Below, piece by piece: positions 5,740 through 14,018 of a stretch of 24,866 bases of DNA (its first letter is position 1; every line of letters begins with the position of its first letter). A program made the translations under genes and the position numbers. Source of the DNA: CAZJRB01 sp964547995. GTDB lineage: Bacteria > Planctomycetota > Planctomycetia > Pirellulales > Thermoguttaceae. The notes under the pieces were generated by a model, which was given only the letters and a program-made list of their open reading frames with translations, did not search any database and was not told where the DNA came from. The DNA lies in assembly GCA_964547995.1 (NCBI GenBank), contig CAZJRB010000111.1:1-24866 (forward strand). Direction: 5' to 3'.

Positions 5740-8700
5740 TCACTTCCCGCTGAAACAGACAACGGAGCCGTCCTTCATGGACATGAGCAACCGGCCTCCG
5801 GCGGCCGACATGCCGTCGAAGACGGGGATGCTGTCGAGTTTGTATTCGGCCAGCTTCTTGCCGTCTTCGGCAGAGACGACCCAAAGAAGGCCGCCGCGCT
5901 TGCCGTGCCATGCTTCGCTCTGGGCTTCGAGTTGACGGTTGATCTCGTCGTCGGCCCCGGGCAGGAACCCCAGCATCTTCGTTTCGTCGGCCACGTCCGG
6001 AGGTCCGGCGATGAACAGGTTCTTGCCCGCCAAGGTCATGCCGTTGACCAGCAGCGGCGGCGATAGGACTTCCCACTCGACCTTCAGTGCGCCGCCGGCC
6101 CGCTTGCGGCCCTTGGGCCGCTTCTTGCCCTTTTCTTTCGGCTTCGGCGGCGGCGGTGGCGGTTGACTGGGGTTTTTGGCGGCCGCGTAGAGCCGGTACT
6201 TCGTGCGGGGATGCAGCATGTTGCCCAGCGGTTCGCTGCGGAAGGCATACACCCGGTCGTCGTCAAAGCACATAATCCGCCCGCAGGGGTTCGACTTTCG
6301 CGTGCCTGCATACGCCCCCCAACCTTCGCCGCAGTCCTCGCCGTAGATCCAGTAGGACCGGTGGAACCAGAGGTCGTCGAGGAATCCGGTCTGGCAGAAC
6401 AGGTGCTTCCCGCCCTTGTCTTCGCGGTCTTTTGCCTTGCGCAGTGCGGGGGCAATTTCGAGCCGCTTGCCTTCCAGGTCGAACTTCTGCGCCTGCATGT
6501 AAAGGTAGTCTCCGTCGCAGGAGAACAGATCGGCGTTGGCCACCGGCATGTACTTCGCCGTAATCAACGTCTGTAGATTCTTCCCGGTCTTGGGATCGTT
6601 CTGATCCATCACGTTTTCCGAAAGCATCTTGCCGGTGTTCGCATCGAGCCGCACCAGCCGCAGCCCGCCGTCGAAGAACATGTTGCGGCCGGCCAGGCAA
6701 TAGACAACACCGTCGTAGACCAGCACGCTGCCGCTGACCGGCCAGACCGACTCGAGCTGCTGATAGGAGACGTGTTGCCGTTCGTCGGGAGCAACCAGGT
6801 ATCGCCATAGAAACTTTCCGTTGAAAGCGTCCAGACAATAGACCCAACCGTCGGCACAGCCGAACAGGACCTTTTCGCAGTCGATGGACGGCGGCGAATC
6901 AATGCGTCCTCCGGCCGTGTATTTCCATAGGGTCTTGCCGGAGTCGGCATCCAGTGCGTAGAGCGTCTGCTGATCGACGGCGGAGACGAAGACCATGCCA
7001 TAGGCCGCGACCGGTTGCGTGAGTTTCCCGCCGAGTTTCACGGCCCAGGACTTTTTCAAATTGGGAGAAACCGTCGCGGGATTGAACCCGCTACGGGTCG
7101 CATCATGCCGATACATGGGCCAGGAGCCCTCGCCCGTCTCCTTTGGTTGGTATCCCCCGAAGGACGGCACGGCCCGCGCGAAACGGCTCTGCGTGATTGG
7201 GATATCCAGGTCCGCGGAGAATATGCCCGGTTTGCCCACACGAACGGTCGCTTTCTCCAAGCGCTGTTTCGGCGCCGGGCCCTTCGACGTCTTGCTCTCG
7301 GGCGCAAGGGCGCAAAACCACTCCAGCTTCGACTGGTAGTAGCACGCGCAGGAGTCGGCCGGCTTGTAGAGCAATCCGTTGCACGGCATGATGCCGTAGA
7401 CGCAGCTTCCGCGTACCGTGTGGTTGATATCGACCTTCGGCGGGCCGCCGACTTCGTAGAACTCGGTTCCCATCCCCTGGGTCATAATGTATCGCGTCGT
7501 TGCCCGCCCGGGATAACACCGCGGGTGCATGGGGAAGGCCGGGAGGTTCTCGGCCACGAAATCCTTGCTTGCTTCCCCCGTCCGGAGGTCCAGGGCCTTG
7601 AAGTGGGTTCCGTTCCGCTGCGGCGTGCCCGTATTGGCCGACCAGAGGAGCCCGTCGATCAGAAATATGTCGTTGGGACAATGGTGGCTCGAGTGCAGTA
7701 TGCCCCCTTTCCAGAGTTCTTTGCCGTCTTCGGCGGAGAATCCGGTAACTTTTGTACCGGTGGCAAGAACGAGAACGCCGTCGGAGAGGACAACCCTCAG
7801 GGAGCCGCCGGTGGGTACGCTCTTAATGCCGGGCCCCTCCGAGGCCCAGAGCTGCTTGCCGGTTTTCCGGTCGAGCGCGACCATGCCGTCGCCGTTGTGG
7901 AAGTAGACGCGTTTTTGGCCGACCGTCAGCGTCAGGGGTGCGATCTTGGTAACGTGCTTCCACAAGACCTTTCCGGAATCGGCGTCGACGGCCGCGACGC
8001 TCCTCGGCGGGCCGTCTTTCTTCCAGGCCCATCCACCGCTGGCGTGACCGATTTCGCCGTAAGTGGTGCCCTTGGCCCGGTAGCCGATTGGCTGCCGGTC
8101 GGGATCGACCAGCAGGTAGAGATTGCCGCCGTCACAGACGACTTCCTCGGTGGTCTTCGTGGCCTCGTAGGTTTTGATGGTCTCGCCCGTGGCGGCGTCG
8201 AAGGCCGTCAGGGGCTCGTTCAATCCCATGGTTACGTAGACCCGGTCGCCGGTCGCGGCCATCCTTCGGGGCAAATAGCCCGGCCCGCTCTTCAACGGCC
8301 AGTTCGACGGGTGCCAGTCCTTCAAGGACTTTTTCCAGAGGATTTTGCCGTTGAATCCGTCGCGGGCGATGAGCGTCCACTTCGAGGGCAGGAAGATGTG
8401 GTTGCGGAGCCCTTCGTCGAGGATATAGAAAACCCTACCCCCGGACGAAACCATGACGTGCATGCTGGACATGAAATCGTGGTTTCGCAGCCACTTGGGC
8501 CCGCCCATCCATTGAATCCTGCGCGGCGGGCCAACCACCCGGTCTTTACCCACCATGGTGCCCTGCGGATCGTGGTGATAGTGCGGCCACTCGTCGATGT
8601 CTTCCGGCCACGGCTTGACGGTCTTTTTCCATCCGTCGCCCTGCCGGACATACGCCACGCCGCCCGGGGCCAGCACGCGCATGATTTCGTCGTCTTTAAC

Positions 8701-9072
8701 CTGGCACTTGTCGCCGGCGACCACGAGGTTCACCAGGTTGTCGATATACGGTAGGTTCCGGCCGTCGAATTTCCTTGCGGTGACGTTTCCCGCAAGGCCG
8801 GTCTTGCCGAAAAGTTTCCGGGCGTTTTCGACGTTCTCGCCGGACGTGTCGAGGCCCTGAACCACGTAGCGGTCGTCGGCCCGCAGCGCGGCGGTCAGTT
8901 TCCCGTCGCCGCAGGCGACGTGGACGATCAACCCGCCCCGGACGCCCGCCGTATCGAGGATATCCCGGGCCGAAGGCTGTTCGGCGGCATTCAGCACTCC
9001 GGCACACACGGACAAAACGGCTAGAAACGACAACGGCGAGGCCCGAAGGCCTCTTCGGATCTTCGGTGTCAT
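5740..9072 (-). CDS. Exported methyltransferase-like domain fused to a PQQ-type beta-propeller
   Basis: 1,110 aa. The ATG at 9072 has a ribosome site AGGAAAA upstream. A signal peptide spans residues 1-30 (cleavage near LNAA-EQ). Residues 35-145 resemble a class I SAM methyltransferase: glycine motif VHVACGDGKL (50-59), acidic LDTS (74-77) and IMRVLAPGG (130-138). From about 155 to the end is a large quinoprotein-like propeller with many PQQ-type blades (LYALDADSGKTLWKY, VYCLDAFNGKFLWRY, MVALDRKTGKQLWAS). A basic Pro-rich insert (SQPPPPPPKPKEKGKK) lies near residue 960. This architecture recurs in planctomycetes, function unknown. It lies 105 bases downstream of the kinase in the same direction and may be part of that unit. 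A SAM-dependent reaction outside the cytoplasm would be surprising, so the N-terminal domain may be non-catalytic. Confidence 0.85.
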   Translation of the reverse strand: MTPKIRRGLRASPLSFLAVLSVCAGVLNAAEQPSARDILDTAGVRGGLIVHVACGDGKLTAALRADDRYVVQGLDTSGENVENARKLFGKTGLAGNVTARKFDGRNLPYIDNLVNLVVAGDKCQVKDDEIMRVLAPGGVAYVRQGDGWKKTVKPWPEDIDEWPHYHHDPQGTMVGKDRVVGPPRRIQWMGGPKWLRNHDFMSSMHVMVSSGGRVFYILDEGLRNHIFLPSKWTLIARDGFNGKILWKKSLKDWHPSNWPLKSGPGYLPRRMAATGDRVYVTMGLNEPLTAFDAATGETIKTYEATKTTEEVVCDGGNLYLLVDPDRQPIGYRAKGTTYGEIGHASGGWAWKKDGPPRSVAAVDADSGKVLWKHVTKIAPLTLTVGQKRVYFHNGDGMVALDRKTGKQLWASEGPGIKSVPTGGSLRVVLSDGVLVLATGTKVTGFSAEDGKELWKGGILHSSHHCPNDIFLIDGLLWSANTGTPQRNGTHFKALDLRTGEASKDFVAENLPAFPMHPRCYPGRATTRYIMTQGMGTEFYEVGGPPKVDINHTVRGSCVYGIMPCNGLLYKPADSCACYYQSKLEWFCALAPESKTSKGPAPKQRLEKATVRVGKPGIFSADLDIPITQSRFARAVPSFGGYQPKETGEGSWPMYRHDATRSGFNPATVSPNLKKSWAVKLGGKLTQPVAAYGMVFVSAVDQQTLYALDADSGKTLWKYTAGGRIDSPPSIDCEKVLFGCADGWVYCLDAFNGKFLWRYLVAPDERQHVSYQQLESVWPVSGSVLVYDGVVYCLAGRNMFFDGGLRLVRLDANTGKMLSENVMDQNDPKTGKNLQTLITAKYMPVANADLFSCDGDYLYMQAQKFDLEGKRLEIAPALRKAKDREDKGGKHLFCQTGFLDDLWFHRSYWIYGEDCGEGWGAYAGTRKSNPCGRIMCFDDDRVYAFRSEPLGNMLHPRTKYRLYAAAKNPSQPPPPPPKPKEKGKKRPKGRKRAGGALKVEWEVLSPPLLVNGMTLAGKNLFIAGPPDVADETKMLGFLPGADDEINRQLEAQSEAWHGKRGGLLWVVSAEDGKKLAEYKLDSIPVFDGMSAAGGRLLMSMKDGSVVCFSGK

Positions 9073-9122
9073 GGTTCTGATTTTCCTTTCGTAGTATGTC
9101 TTTCAACGGTTTGCCGGTTCCC

Positions 9123-9150
9123 ATTATCGCAGGACCGGCTCACACAGCAA
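9123..9150 (-). promoter_or_regulatory. Possible promoter for the methyltransferase-PQQ gene
   Basis: On the minus strand, TTGCTG (9150-9145), a 16-base spacer, and GATAAT (9128-9123, five of six). It lies about 50 bases before the start codon. The weak -35 makes this a suggestion; the gene could equally be read through from the kinase. Confidence 0.3.
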
Positions 9151-9177
9151 GCGCGGGAGGGGGCACCCGTTACCGTG

Positions 9178-10554
9178 TTACCATAGCCATACCGCGAACC
9201 CCACAACCGCAGCGATCGCGACAACCGCAGCGATTGCCAGCGCGCCCCAGAGCTTCCGGTTCGCCCGGCGGTGCAAAGGCTCTGCGAACGTTTCGGTCGT
9301 TGCGTCCGGCGCCCCCCGCAGGGCTTCGGGAGTCTCCTTGGTATCAACGTCTGAGCTGGCAAAGCCCTTGTGCGAAACGGTGCTCGCGTGGCCGGTCGAT
9401 TCCGTTCCTTCCGGCAACGGTTCCTCCAGGCCGTCCGGGTCGGAGAACGGCTTCAGGGCCTCGGCAACTTCCCTGGGAGTGGCGTAACGGTCCTCCGGTT
9501 TTTTGGCGAGCAATCGGCGCATGATCCCGTCCAGTTTCTTCGGGCAATCCGGCCGGCGCTTGACAATCGACGGAATCGGTTGGGTGACATGAGCCCGAAG
9601 CGTCTTGATGTTCATCTCCTCCAATTCGCTGCCGTAGGGGGGCGAACTCGTCAGCAGGAAGAACAGCGTGCAGCCGAGGCTGTAGATATCCGCCCGGATG
9701 TCGACCTTGCTCGAATCCTGGGTCTGTTCGGGCGCCATGTAGCCGACGGTTCCGATAATAATTCCCGTCTGCGTCAGCCGCGGCAGAAACTCCCGATCGA
9801 CGCGCATGCGTGCCAGCCCGAGGTCGAGGATCTTTACCAACCCGAACCGGCTGAGCATGAGGTTGGCGGGCTTGATGTCGCGATGGACCAACCCGTGCTG
9901 GTGGGCGTGTTCGAGCCCCTTGGCGGCCTGGCGAATAATTTCACAGGCGGTTCCCACCGGCAACGGCCCGCGGCGCCTGACCAACTGGTGCAGATTGATC
10001 CCCTCGATGTATTCCATTGCCAGAAAGTGGGTTCCGCCCTGCTCTCCGGCATTATGGGCGCGGACGATGTTCGGATGATCCAGTCCGCCGGTCGATTGCA
10101 TTTCCCGTTTGAAACGCGATACGGCTTTCGGCTCGTCGAGGAACCTTTCGGTCAAGACCTTTACGGCCACAATCTGGTTCAGGTGTACCTGGCGGGCGCG
10201 GAAGATGATCCCCATGCCGCCGCGGCCCAGTTCGTTGAGGAGTTCGTAATCACCCAATCGGTGCCGCTTGACGACCTTGTTGAAGACATGGCCGATCAGA
10301 TCGGTGCAATCGGGGAAACGGCGCTCGTAGTTTTCCTCGAGGGGCGAATCCCCTTTTTCCTGCCGGAGTTCCAGCTCGATCTCCAGCAGCTCGCGCAGCA
10401 TCCGGTCGTGCCCCTCGGGCGGTTCCCGGTCGAGGAAGTCCTCGATGAGCGGCCTCTCCCCCTTTCGCCAGGCGGCTTCGAACCGGTCGCAGGCCAGATC
10501 GATTCGCTCGGTGGCGGAGAGTTCGGACGGGGTCTTGCCGCTGGTGTCGCTCAC
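9178..10554 (-). CDS. Membrane-anchored Ser/Thr protein kinase
   Basis: 458 aa from the GTG at 10554. I prefer this start to the ATG at 10575 because AAGGAGGA sits six bases upstream of it and it gives the classical GTGA overlap with the sigma factor stop. Residues 1-95 are a helical extension (DRFEAAWRKGERPLIEDFL) common on planctomycete kinases. The kinase domain (103-370) has the glycine loop GRGGMG (110-115), Lys132 in VAVKVL, HRDIKPANL with Asp226, DLG (244-246, replacing DFG) and APE (274-276). A linker and one transmembrane helix (436-457, ending WLW) follow, with almost nothing beyond, so the kinase faces the cytoplasm without an external sensor. The overlap with the ECF gene implies translational coupling; such pairs are typical of planctomycetes. 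Confidence 0.93.
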   Translation of the reverse strand: MSDTSGKTPSELSATERIDLACDRFEAAWRKGERPLIEDFLDREPPEGHDRMLRELLEIELELRQEKGDSPLEENYERRFPDCTDLIGHVFNKVVKRHRLGDYELLNELGRGGMGIIFRARQVHLNQIVAVKVLTERFLDEPKAVSRFKREMQSTGGLDHPNIVRAHNAGEQGGTHFLAMEYIEGINLHQLVRRRGPLPVGTACEIIRQAAKGLEHAHQHGLVHRDIKPANLMLSRFGLVKILDLGLARMRVDREFLPRLTQTGIIIGTVGYMAPEQTQDSSKVDIRADIYSLGCTLFFLLTSSPPYGSELEEMNIKTLRAHVTQPIPSIVKRRPDCPKKLDGIMRRLLAKKPEDRYATPREVAEALKPFSDPDGLEEPLPEGTESTGHASTVSHKGFASSDVDTKETPEALRGAPDATTETFAEPLHRRANRKLWGALAIAAVVAIAAVVGFAVWLW

Positions 10555-11162
10555 GCCGGATCCTCCTTGGACCACGTCTCGCGGATACGTTCCAGTTTAC
10601 GCTCGACGGTCCGCTTCACACACCCCAGTTTTTCGGCGATTTCCGTCGTGGTGTAGCCCTCCAGCGTGTGCAGCGCGATCCGGCGGAGCGTCTCGTCGTC
10701 CAGCGCATCGAGCAGGTGCCGGCAGTTCTCGCTCACCATGTTGGCCAGCTCCGGAGTGGGCTCGGTCCCCAGCACGTCGCCGATGCCCGGCTCGCGGCTG
10801 GAATTGTCATCGACGCGCATGAAGACCGACTCGCCGCGGACCTGGCCGCCGCCTCGCTTGGCGGCGAACACCTTTCGGCGTCTCGCGCAGGCCTTTCGGG
10901 CGGTGATCGTAACCAGCAGTTTCCAGAGGTCCTCCCGGTCGTCGACTTTCTTGAATTTTCCCTCCGCCATGCCGTGGCAGAAGCTGTGCATCGCGCTCAG
11001 CGCGACGTCCTCCTCGTCGGCGTCGCGCCGCGGCATACCATCGAGCTTGCGTCGGGCATACCGGACGAGCTTCTCGAAATACGCTCCCCAAATAACCTCG
11101 GCCGCCCGGTCGTCGCCTTCGCCGAGCTTCGAAATCCACAAGGTGAGATCTTCGGTTGACAT
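10551..11162 (-). CDS. ECF-type RNA polymerase sigma factor (Sigma70_ECF, planctomycete type)
   Basis: 203 aa. The region 2 equivalent includes LVRYARRKL and DADEEDVALSAMHSFCHG (47-64), with the LWKLLVTITARKACARRRK helix (79-97). Region 4 is a helix-turn-helix around 158-193 (LEGYTTTEIAEKLGCVKRTVERKLERIR). This is the Pfam Sigma70_ECF style found with Ser/Thr kinases in planctomycetes, rather than with anti-sigma factors; no anti-sigma gene is adjacent. The downstream kinase overlaps by four bases and is the likely regulator by phosphorylation (inferred). No Shine-Dalgarno precedes the ATG. The minus strand upstream has a TATATT near 11223-11228 but no good -35. Confidence 0.92.
   Translation of the reverse strand: MSTEDLTLWISKLGEGDDRAAEVIWGAYFEKLVRYARRKLDGMPRRDADEEDVALSAMHSFCHGMAEGKFKKVDDREDLWKLLVTITARKACARRRKVFAAKRGGGQVRGESVFMRVDDNSSREPGIGDVLGTEPTPELANMVSENCRHLLDALDDETLRRIALHTLEGYTTTEIAEKLGCVKRTVERKLERIRETWSKEDPA
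10561..10568 (-). promoter_or_regulatory. Ribosome binding site that fixes the kinase start
   Basis: AAGGAGGA on the minus strand, inside the 3' end of the sigma factor gene and six bases before the GTG at 10554. It supports the 4-base overlap start over the ATG at 10575, which lies upstream of this site. Confidence 0.75.
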
Positions 11163-11280
11163 ACGGCAGTCAGGGTCGGAATTAGCTTCTGCGGAAAGTG
11201 CCTTGCGCGATCAGGCTGCTAAATATATGCTACTCATAAGAGACCCCATTGCCAACCCACCCAAACGAGTGGCCATTAGA

Positions 11281-11308
11281 TTGACACCGCCTCAGGGCAC
11301 TGTATGAT
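11281..11308 (+). promoter_or_regulatory. Sigma70-like promoter for the oxidoreductase gene
   Basis: TTGACA at 11281-11286, a 16-base spacer, and TATGAT at 11303-11308 (five of six). It lies 89 bases before the ATG at 11398. Confidence 0.6.
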
Positions 11309-11397
11309 GTGGCGGCAAACCACGTTATTCCCGGCAGGCCGGAAAAATGCGTTTTGTCTGCCGACAGAAATAGAACCATCCCCAGAAGGAGACCGTC

Positions 11398-12579
11398 ATG
11401 GCGAAAGACAAGGTAAATGTCGCAATCATCGGGCTCGGCTTCGGTACGCAGTTCATCCCGATCTACAAGCGGCACAAACAGGCCAACATGTACGCGATCT
11501 GCCGGCGGTCGGAGGAAGCGCTCAACGAGATCGGCGACATATTCGGGGTCGAGCGGCGCTACACGAAATACGACGACGTGCTGGCCGATCCGGACGTCGA
11601 CTACGTCCACATCAACACACCCATCCCCGACCACGGGCCGATGTCGATTGCGGCTCTGAAGGCCGGCAAACACGTGATGTGTACGGTGCCGATGGCCACG
11701 TCGGTGGACGATTGCCGGCAGATCGTCGAGCTGGTGCAGGAAACCGGGCTGAAATACATGATGGCCGAAACGGTCGTCTACAGCCGCGAGTTCCTCTTCG
11801 TCCGGGAGCTTTACGAGAAAGGCGAGCTGGGCAAAATCCAGTTCCTCCAGGCAAGCCACCAGCAGGACATGGACGGCTGGCCCGAATACTGGCCGGGCCT
11901 GCCGCCGATGCACTACGCAACGCACTGCGTGAGCCCGTGCCTTGCACTGACTCGCGACGAAGCGGAGTACGTTTCCTGCTTCGGATCGGGCACGATCCGC
12001 GAGGAGCTGATCGCGAAGTACAACTCCCCGTTTGCCCTGGAGACGACCCACTTCAAGTTCCGCAATTCCGACCTTTCGGCCAGGGTCCACCGGTCGCTGT
12101 TCGACACGGCCCGTCAGTACCGGGAAAGCTTCGACGTTTTTGGCTCGAAGAAGGCGTTCGAGTGGCCGCTGATCGAGGGGGAGAATCCGGTGCTGCACAC
12201 GGCCAAGAAGCCCCAGGCCGAGGTTGCCCAACGGGTGAAGGTGCCCGATTACGCACACCTCCTGCCCGAGGAGATCCAACACTTTACGACCAAGACGTTC
12301 CTTGATCTTCCGGAGTACCAGCACCTGGCGTCGAGCGACGGGGCCGACCCCGACGGCACGCACTCTCACCTGGTTACCGATCCGGGCTCGTTGGAGGGCC
12401 ACGGCGGTTCGCACCCGCACCTGGTCCACGAATTCGTTTCGGCGTTGGTCGAAGACCGCGATCCCTTTCCCAACGCGGTGCAGTCGGCCAACTACACGTG
12501 CGTGGGCATTCTGGCGCACGAATCGGCCCTGAAAGGAGGGGAAATGATCCCTCTGCCTGAATTCACCTTCGGTGGCTGA
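11398..12579 (+). CDS. Gfo/Idh/MocA-family oxidoreductase with altered EKP motif
   Basis: 393 aa. AGAAGGAGA lies seven bases before the ATG. The N-terminal Rossmann fold has GLGFGT (12-17) and the NTP segment (73-75) that normally contacts NAD(P). The family motif EKP is replaced by TVP (96-98, in HVMCTVPMATS), so the usual Lys is missing. The C-terminal domain has MHYATH (171-176) in the place of the common GG..xDxGxH site, and a His-rich stretch (THSHLV...EGHGGSHPHLVHEF, 321-346) that could bind metal. No signal peptide, so cytoplasmic. Such proteins usually oxidise or reduce sugars and polyols; the substrate is unknown. It converges on the beta-helix gene with four bases between stops. Confidence 0.9.
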   Translation: MAKDKVNVAIIGLGFGTQFIPIYKRHKQANMYAICRRSEEALNEIGDIFGVERRYTKYDDVLADPDVDYVHINTPIPDHGPMSIAALKAGKHVMCTVPMATSVDDCRQIVELVQETGLKYMMAETVVYSREFLFVRELYEKGELGKIQFLQASHQQDMDGWPEYWPGLPPMHYATHCVSPCLALTRDEAEYVSCFGSGTIREELIAKYNSPFALETTHFKFRNSDLSARVHRSLFDTARQYRESFDVFGSKKAFEWPLIEGENPVLHTAKKPQAEVAQRVKVPDYAHLLPEEIQHFTTKTFLDLPEYQHLASSDGADPDGTHSHLVTDPGSLEGHGGSHPHLVHEFVSALVEDRDPFPNAVQSANYTCVGILAHESALKGGEMIPLPEFTFGG

Positions 12580-12583
12580 GTGG

Positions 12584-13873
12584 TCACCGGGTTGGTTTTT
12601 CCGGCGGCAGCTTGGCCCGGGTGATGACGTTGTGCTGGTTGATCGTTTGCGCATCTCCGCCGACATCGATGGCAGGGCCTTCCCCGGCGCTCTTGCGGTT
12701 GACGCCGATGACGACGTTTCCGGTGACGGCCAGGCGTCGGCACTTCTCGTCGGCCTTGACGGCCTGCTCTTCCAGGCCACTGAAGACGTTGCCCGAAACG
12801 GTGATGTCGGACGTACCTTGTAGGATAATGCCGGTGGCCAGGTTGGGTTTTCCGGCGCGCCGGGTCTTCTCGCCGATGAAACTGTCGGAGAAGTTATTGC
12901 CGGTGACGGTGATGCGTCCGCTGCCCGGGCCGATGACCAGCGCACGGACGGCCGCGATGGTAAACGTGTTGGCCGAGACGGCACATCCCCAGGCATCGCG
13001 GAGATCGACGCTGCCGCCGAAATTATCGGCCAGCACGTTGGCGCTGATGGTGATGCCGTAGCAGTCGCGGTCGAGGATGACGGCCGTCCCCCGGCACTCC
13101 TCGATCATGTTGCCCGAGAGCACGGAACCGTAGGTGTTCTCGATCACCACACCGTTGCCGCGATGGTCGTCCAGGTTGTTTCCGTTGAAGCAGAGGTTGA
13201 AGCTGTCGACACACCGCAAGGCATCCTGGTTTTCCTCGAATTGATTGGCGTTGACGATGATGTCGTGTCCACCCTTGATGTTCACGCCCGAGAGCCGGTT
13301 GTACGTGAAGATCGAGTTGCAGATGCGCGGATCCTCGTAGCAATTAACGAGGTTGACGCCGTGGCCGCCGTTATGGTCGACGCTGAGGCCGTGGATAAAT
13401 ATCTCGTTGATGTTCTCGGCGAGCAGGCCGTCCCCGCTCTTCGGATGGGTGCTTTTTGCCTCGACGTATTCCGGATCGCCGCAGATCCGAAAATCGGCGA
13501 GTTGTACGCGCCACAGTTTTCCCTTGCCGGCCGGGCGGACGATCAACGCCGGCTTGCCTTCCTGGTTGCCGTTGATCAGGCAGGTGGCTGCGCCGGCGCC
13601 GATTACGCGAGTGTCGCTGCGCGACAGCACCAACGGCTCTGCGAGCTTGAACCGTCCCGGCGGAAGCCTTACCAGTCCGCCGGCCCGGGGTACGGCGTCG
13701 AACGCGGCTTGGAGGCTGGGATACTCTGCCGCGTCGATGACGAGGGCTTTCAACTCGGTTGGTTTCACGGCCGCGCCCGGCGAATCGGCCCTCGTGTGCC
13801 ACGAGGTGACCGATACCCAAGTCAACAGGAGCAGGAATGTGAGAACGAGCACCGGAATTTTTGTGGATTTCAT
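12584..13873 (-). CDS. Exported right-handed beta-helix protein (pectate-lyase-like fold)
   Basis: 429 aa from the ATG at 13873, chosen over the ATG at 13909 because AGAAGGAAG precedes it and it starts the signal sequence MKSTKIPVLVLTFLLLLTW. Residues 45-80 (VIDAAEYPSLQAAFDAVPRAGGLVRLPPG) are the entry segment of pectate-lyase-superfamily helices. From about 100 to 420 there are repeated coils with Asn/Gly-ending turns (ITVTGNNF, ITVSGNVF, ITISANVL, IIVNANQF), as in NosD/PbH1 repeats. No catalytic set can be assigned, so lyase, hydrolase, epimerase or pure binding are all possible. It is divergent from another beta-helix gene (145-base spacer) and convergent with the oxidoreductase; a joint role in polysaccharide handling is inferred from context only. 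Confidence 0.85.
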   Translation of the reverse strand: MKSTKIPVLVLTFLLLLTWVSVTSWHTRADSPGAAVKPTELKALVIDAAEYPSLQAAFDAVPRAGGLVRLPPGRFKLAEPLVLSRSDTRVIGAGAATCLINGNQEGKPALIVRPAGKGKLWRVQLADFRICGDPEYVEAKSTHPKSGDGLLAENINEIFIHGLSVDHNGGHGVNLVNCYEDPRICNSIFTYNRLSGVNIKGGHDIIVNANQFEENQDALRCVDSFNLCFNGNNLDDHRGNGVVIENTYGSVLSGNMIEECRGTAVILDRDCYGITISANVLADNFGGSVDLRDAWGCAVSANTFTIAAVRALVIGPGSGRITVTGNNFSDSFIGEKTRRAGKPNLATGIILQGTSDITVSGNVFSGLEEQAVKADEKCRRLAVTGNVVIGVNRKSAGEGPAIDVGGDAQTINQHNVITRAKLPPEKPTR

Positions 13874-13932
13874 GGCATCTTCCTTCTCGGTACGGAGACT
13901 AACTTGCACACGGCGCCCCTTGCTTCAGCATC

Positions 13933-13961
13933 TTGCTTCACCTCACGCCGCATTATACAAT
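13933..13961. promoter_or_regulatory. Divergent promoter region between the two beta-helix genes
   Basis: Plus strand: TTGCTT (13933-13938), 17 bases, TACAAT (13956-13961). Minus strand: a perfect TATAAT (13957-13952) with no clear -35. The two -10 elements overlap, so polymerases starting in opposite directions would compete. Confidence 0.45.
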
Positions 13962-14018
13962 CTCCATGGCCGACGCGAACCGCGGGCAACCTTATTCCTG
14001 TTAAGAAGGGAGCAAACC

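Noticed and set aside
7015..8754. 579-codon open frame on the plus strand opposite the methyltransferase-PQQ gene
   Set aside because: Antisense shadow: its sequence has no family features, is rich in Arg/Gly/Val from complementing GC-rich codons, and lies wholly inside a convincing gene.
9370..10656. 428-codon plus-strand frame opposite the kinase and sigma factor
   Set aside because: Mirror of two well supported overlapping genes; no protein-like motifs.
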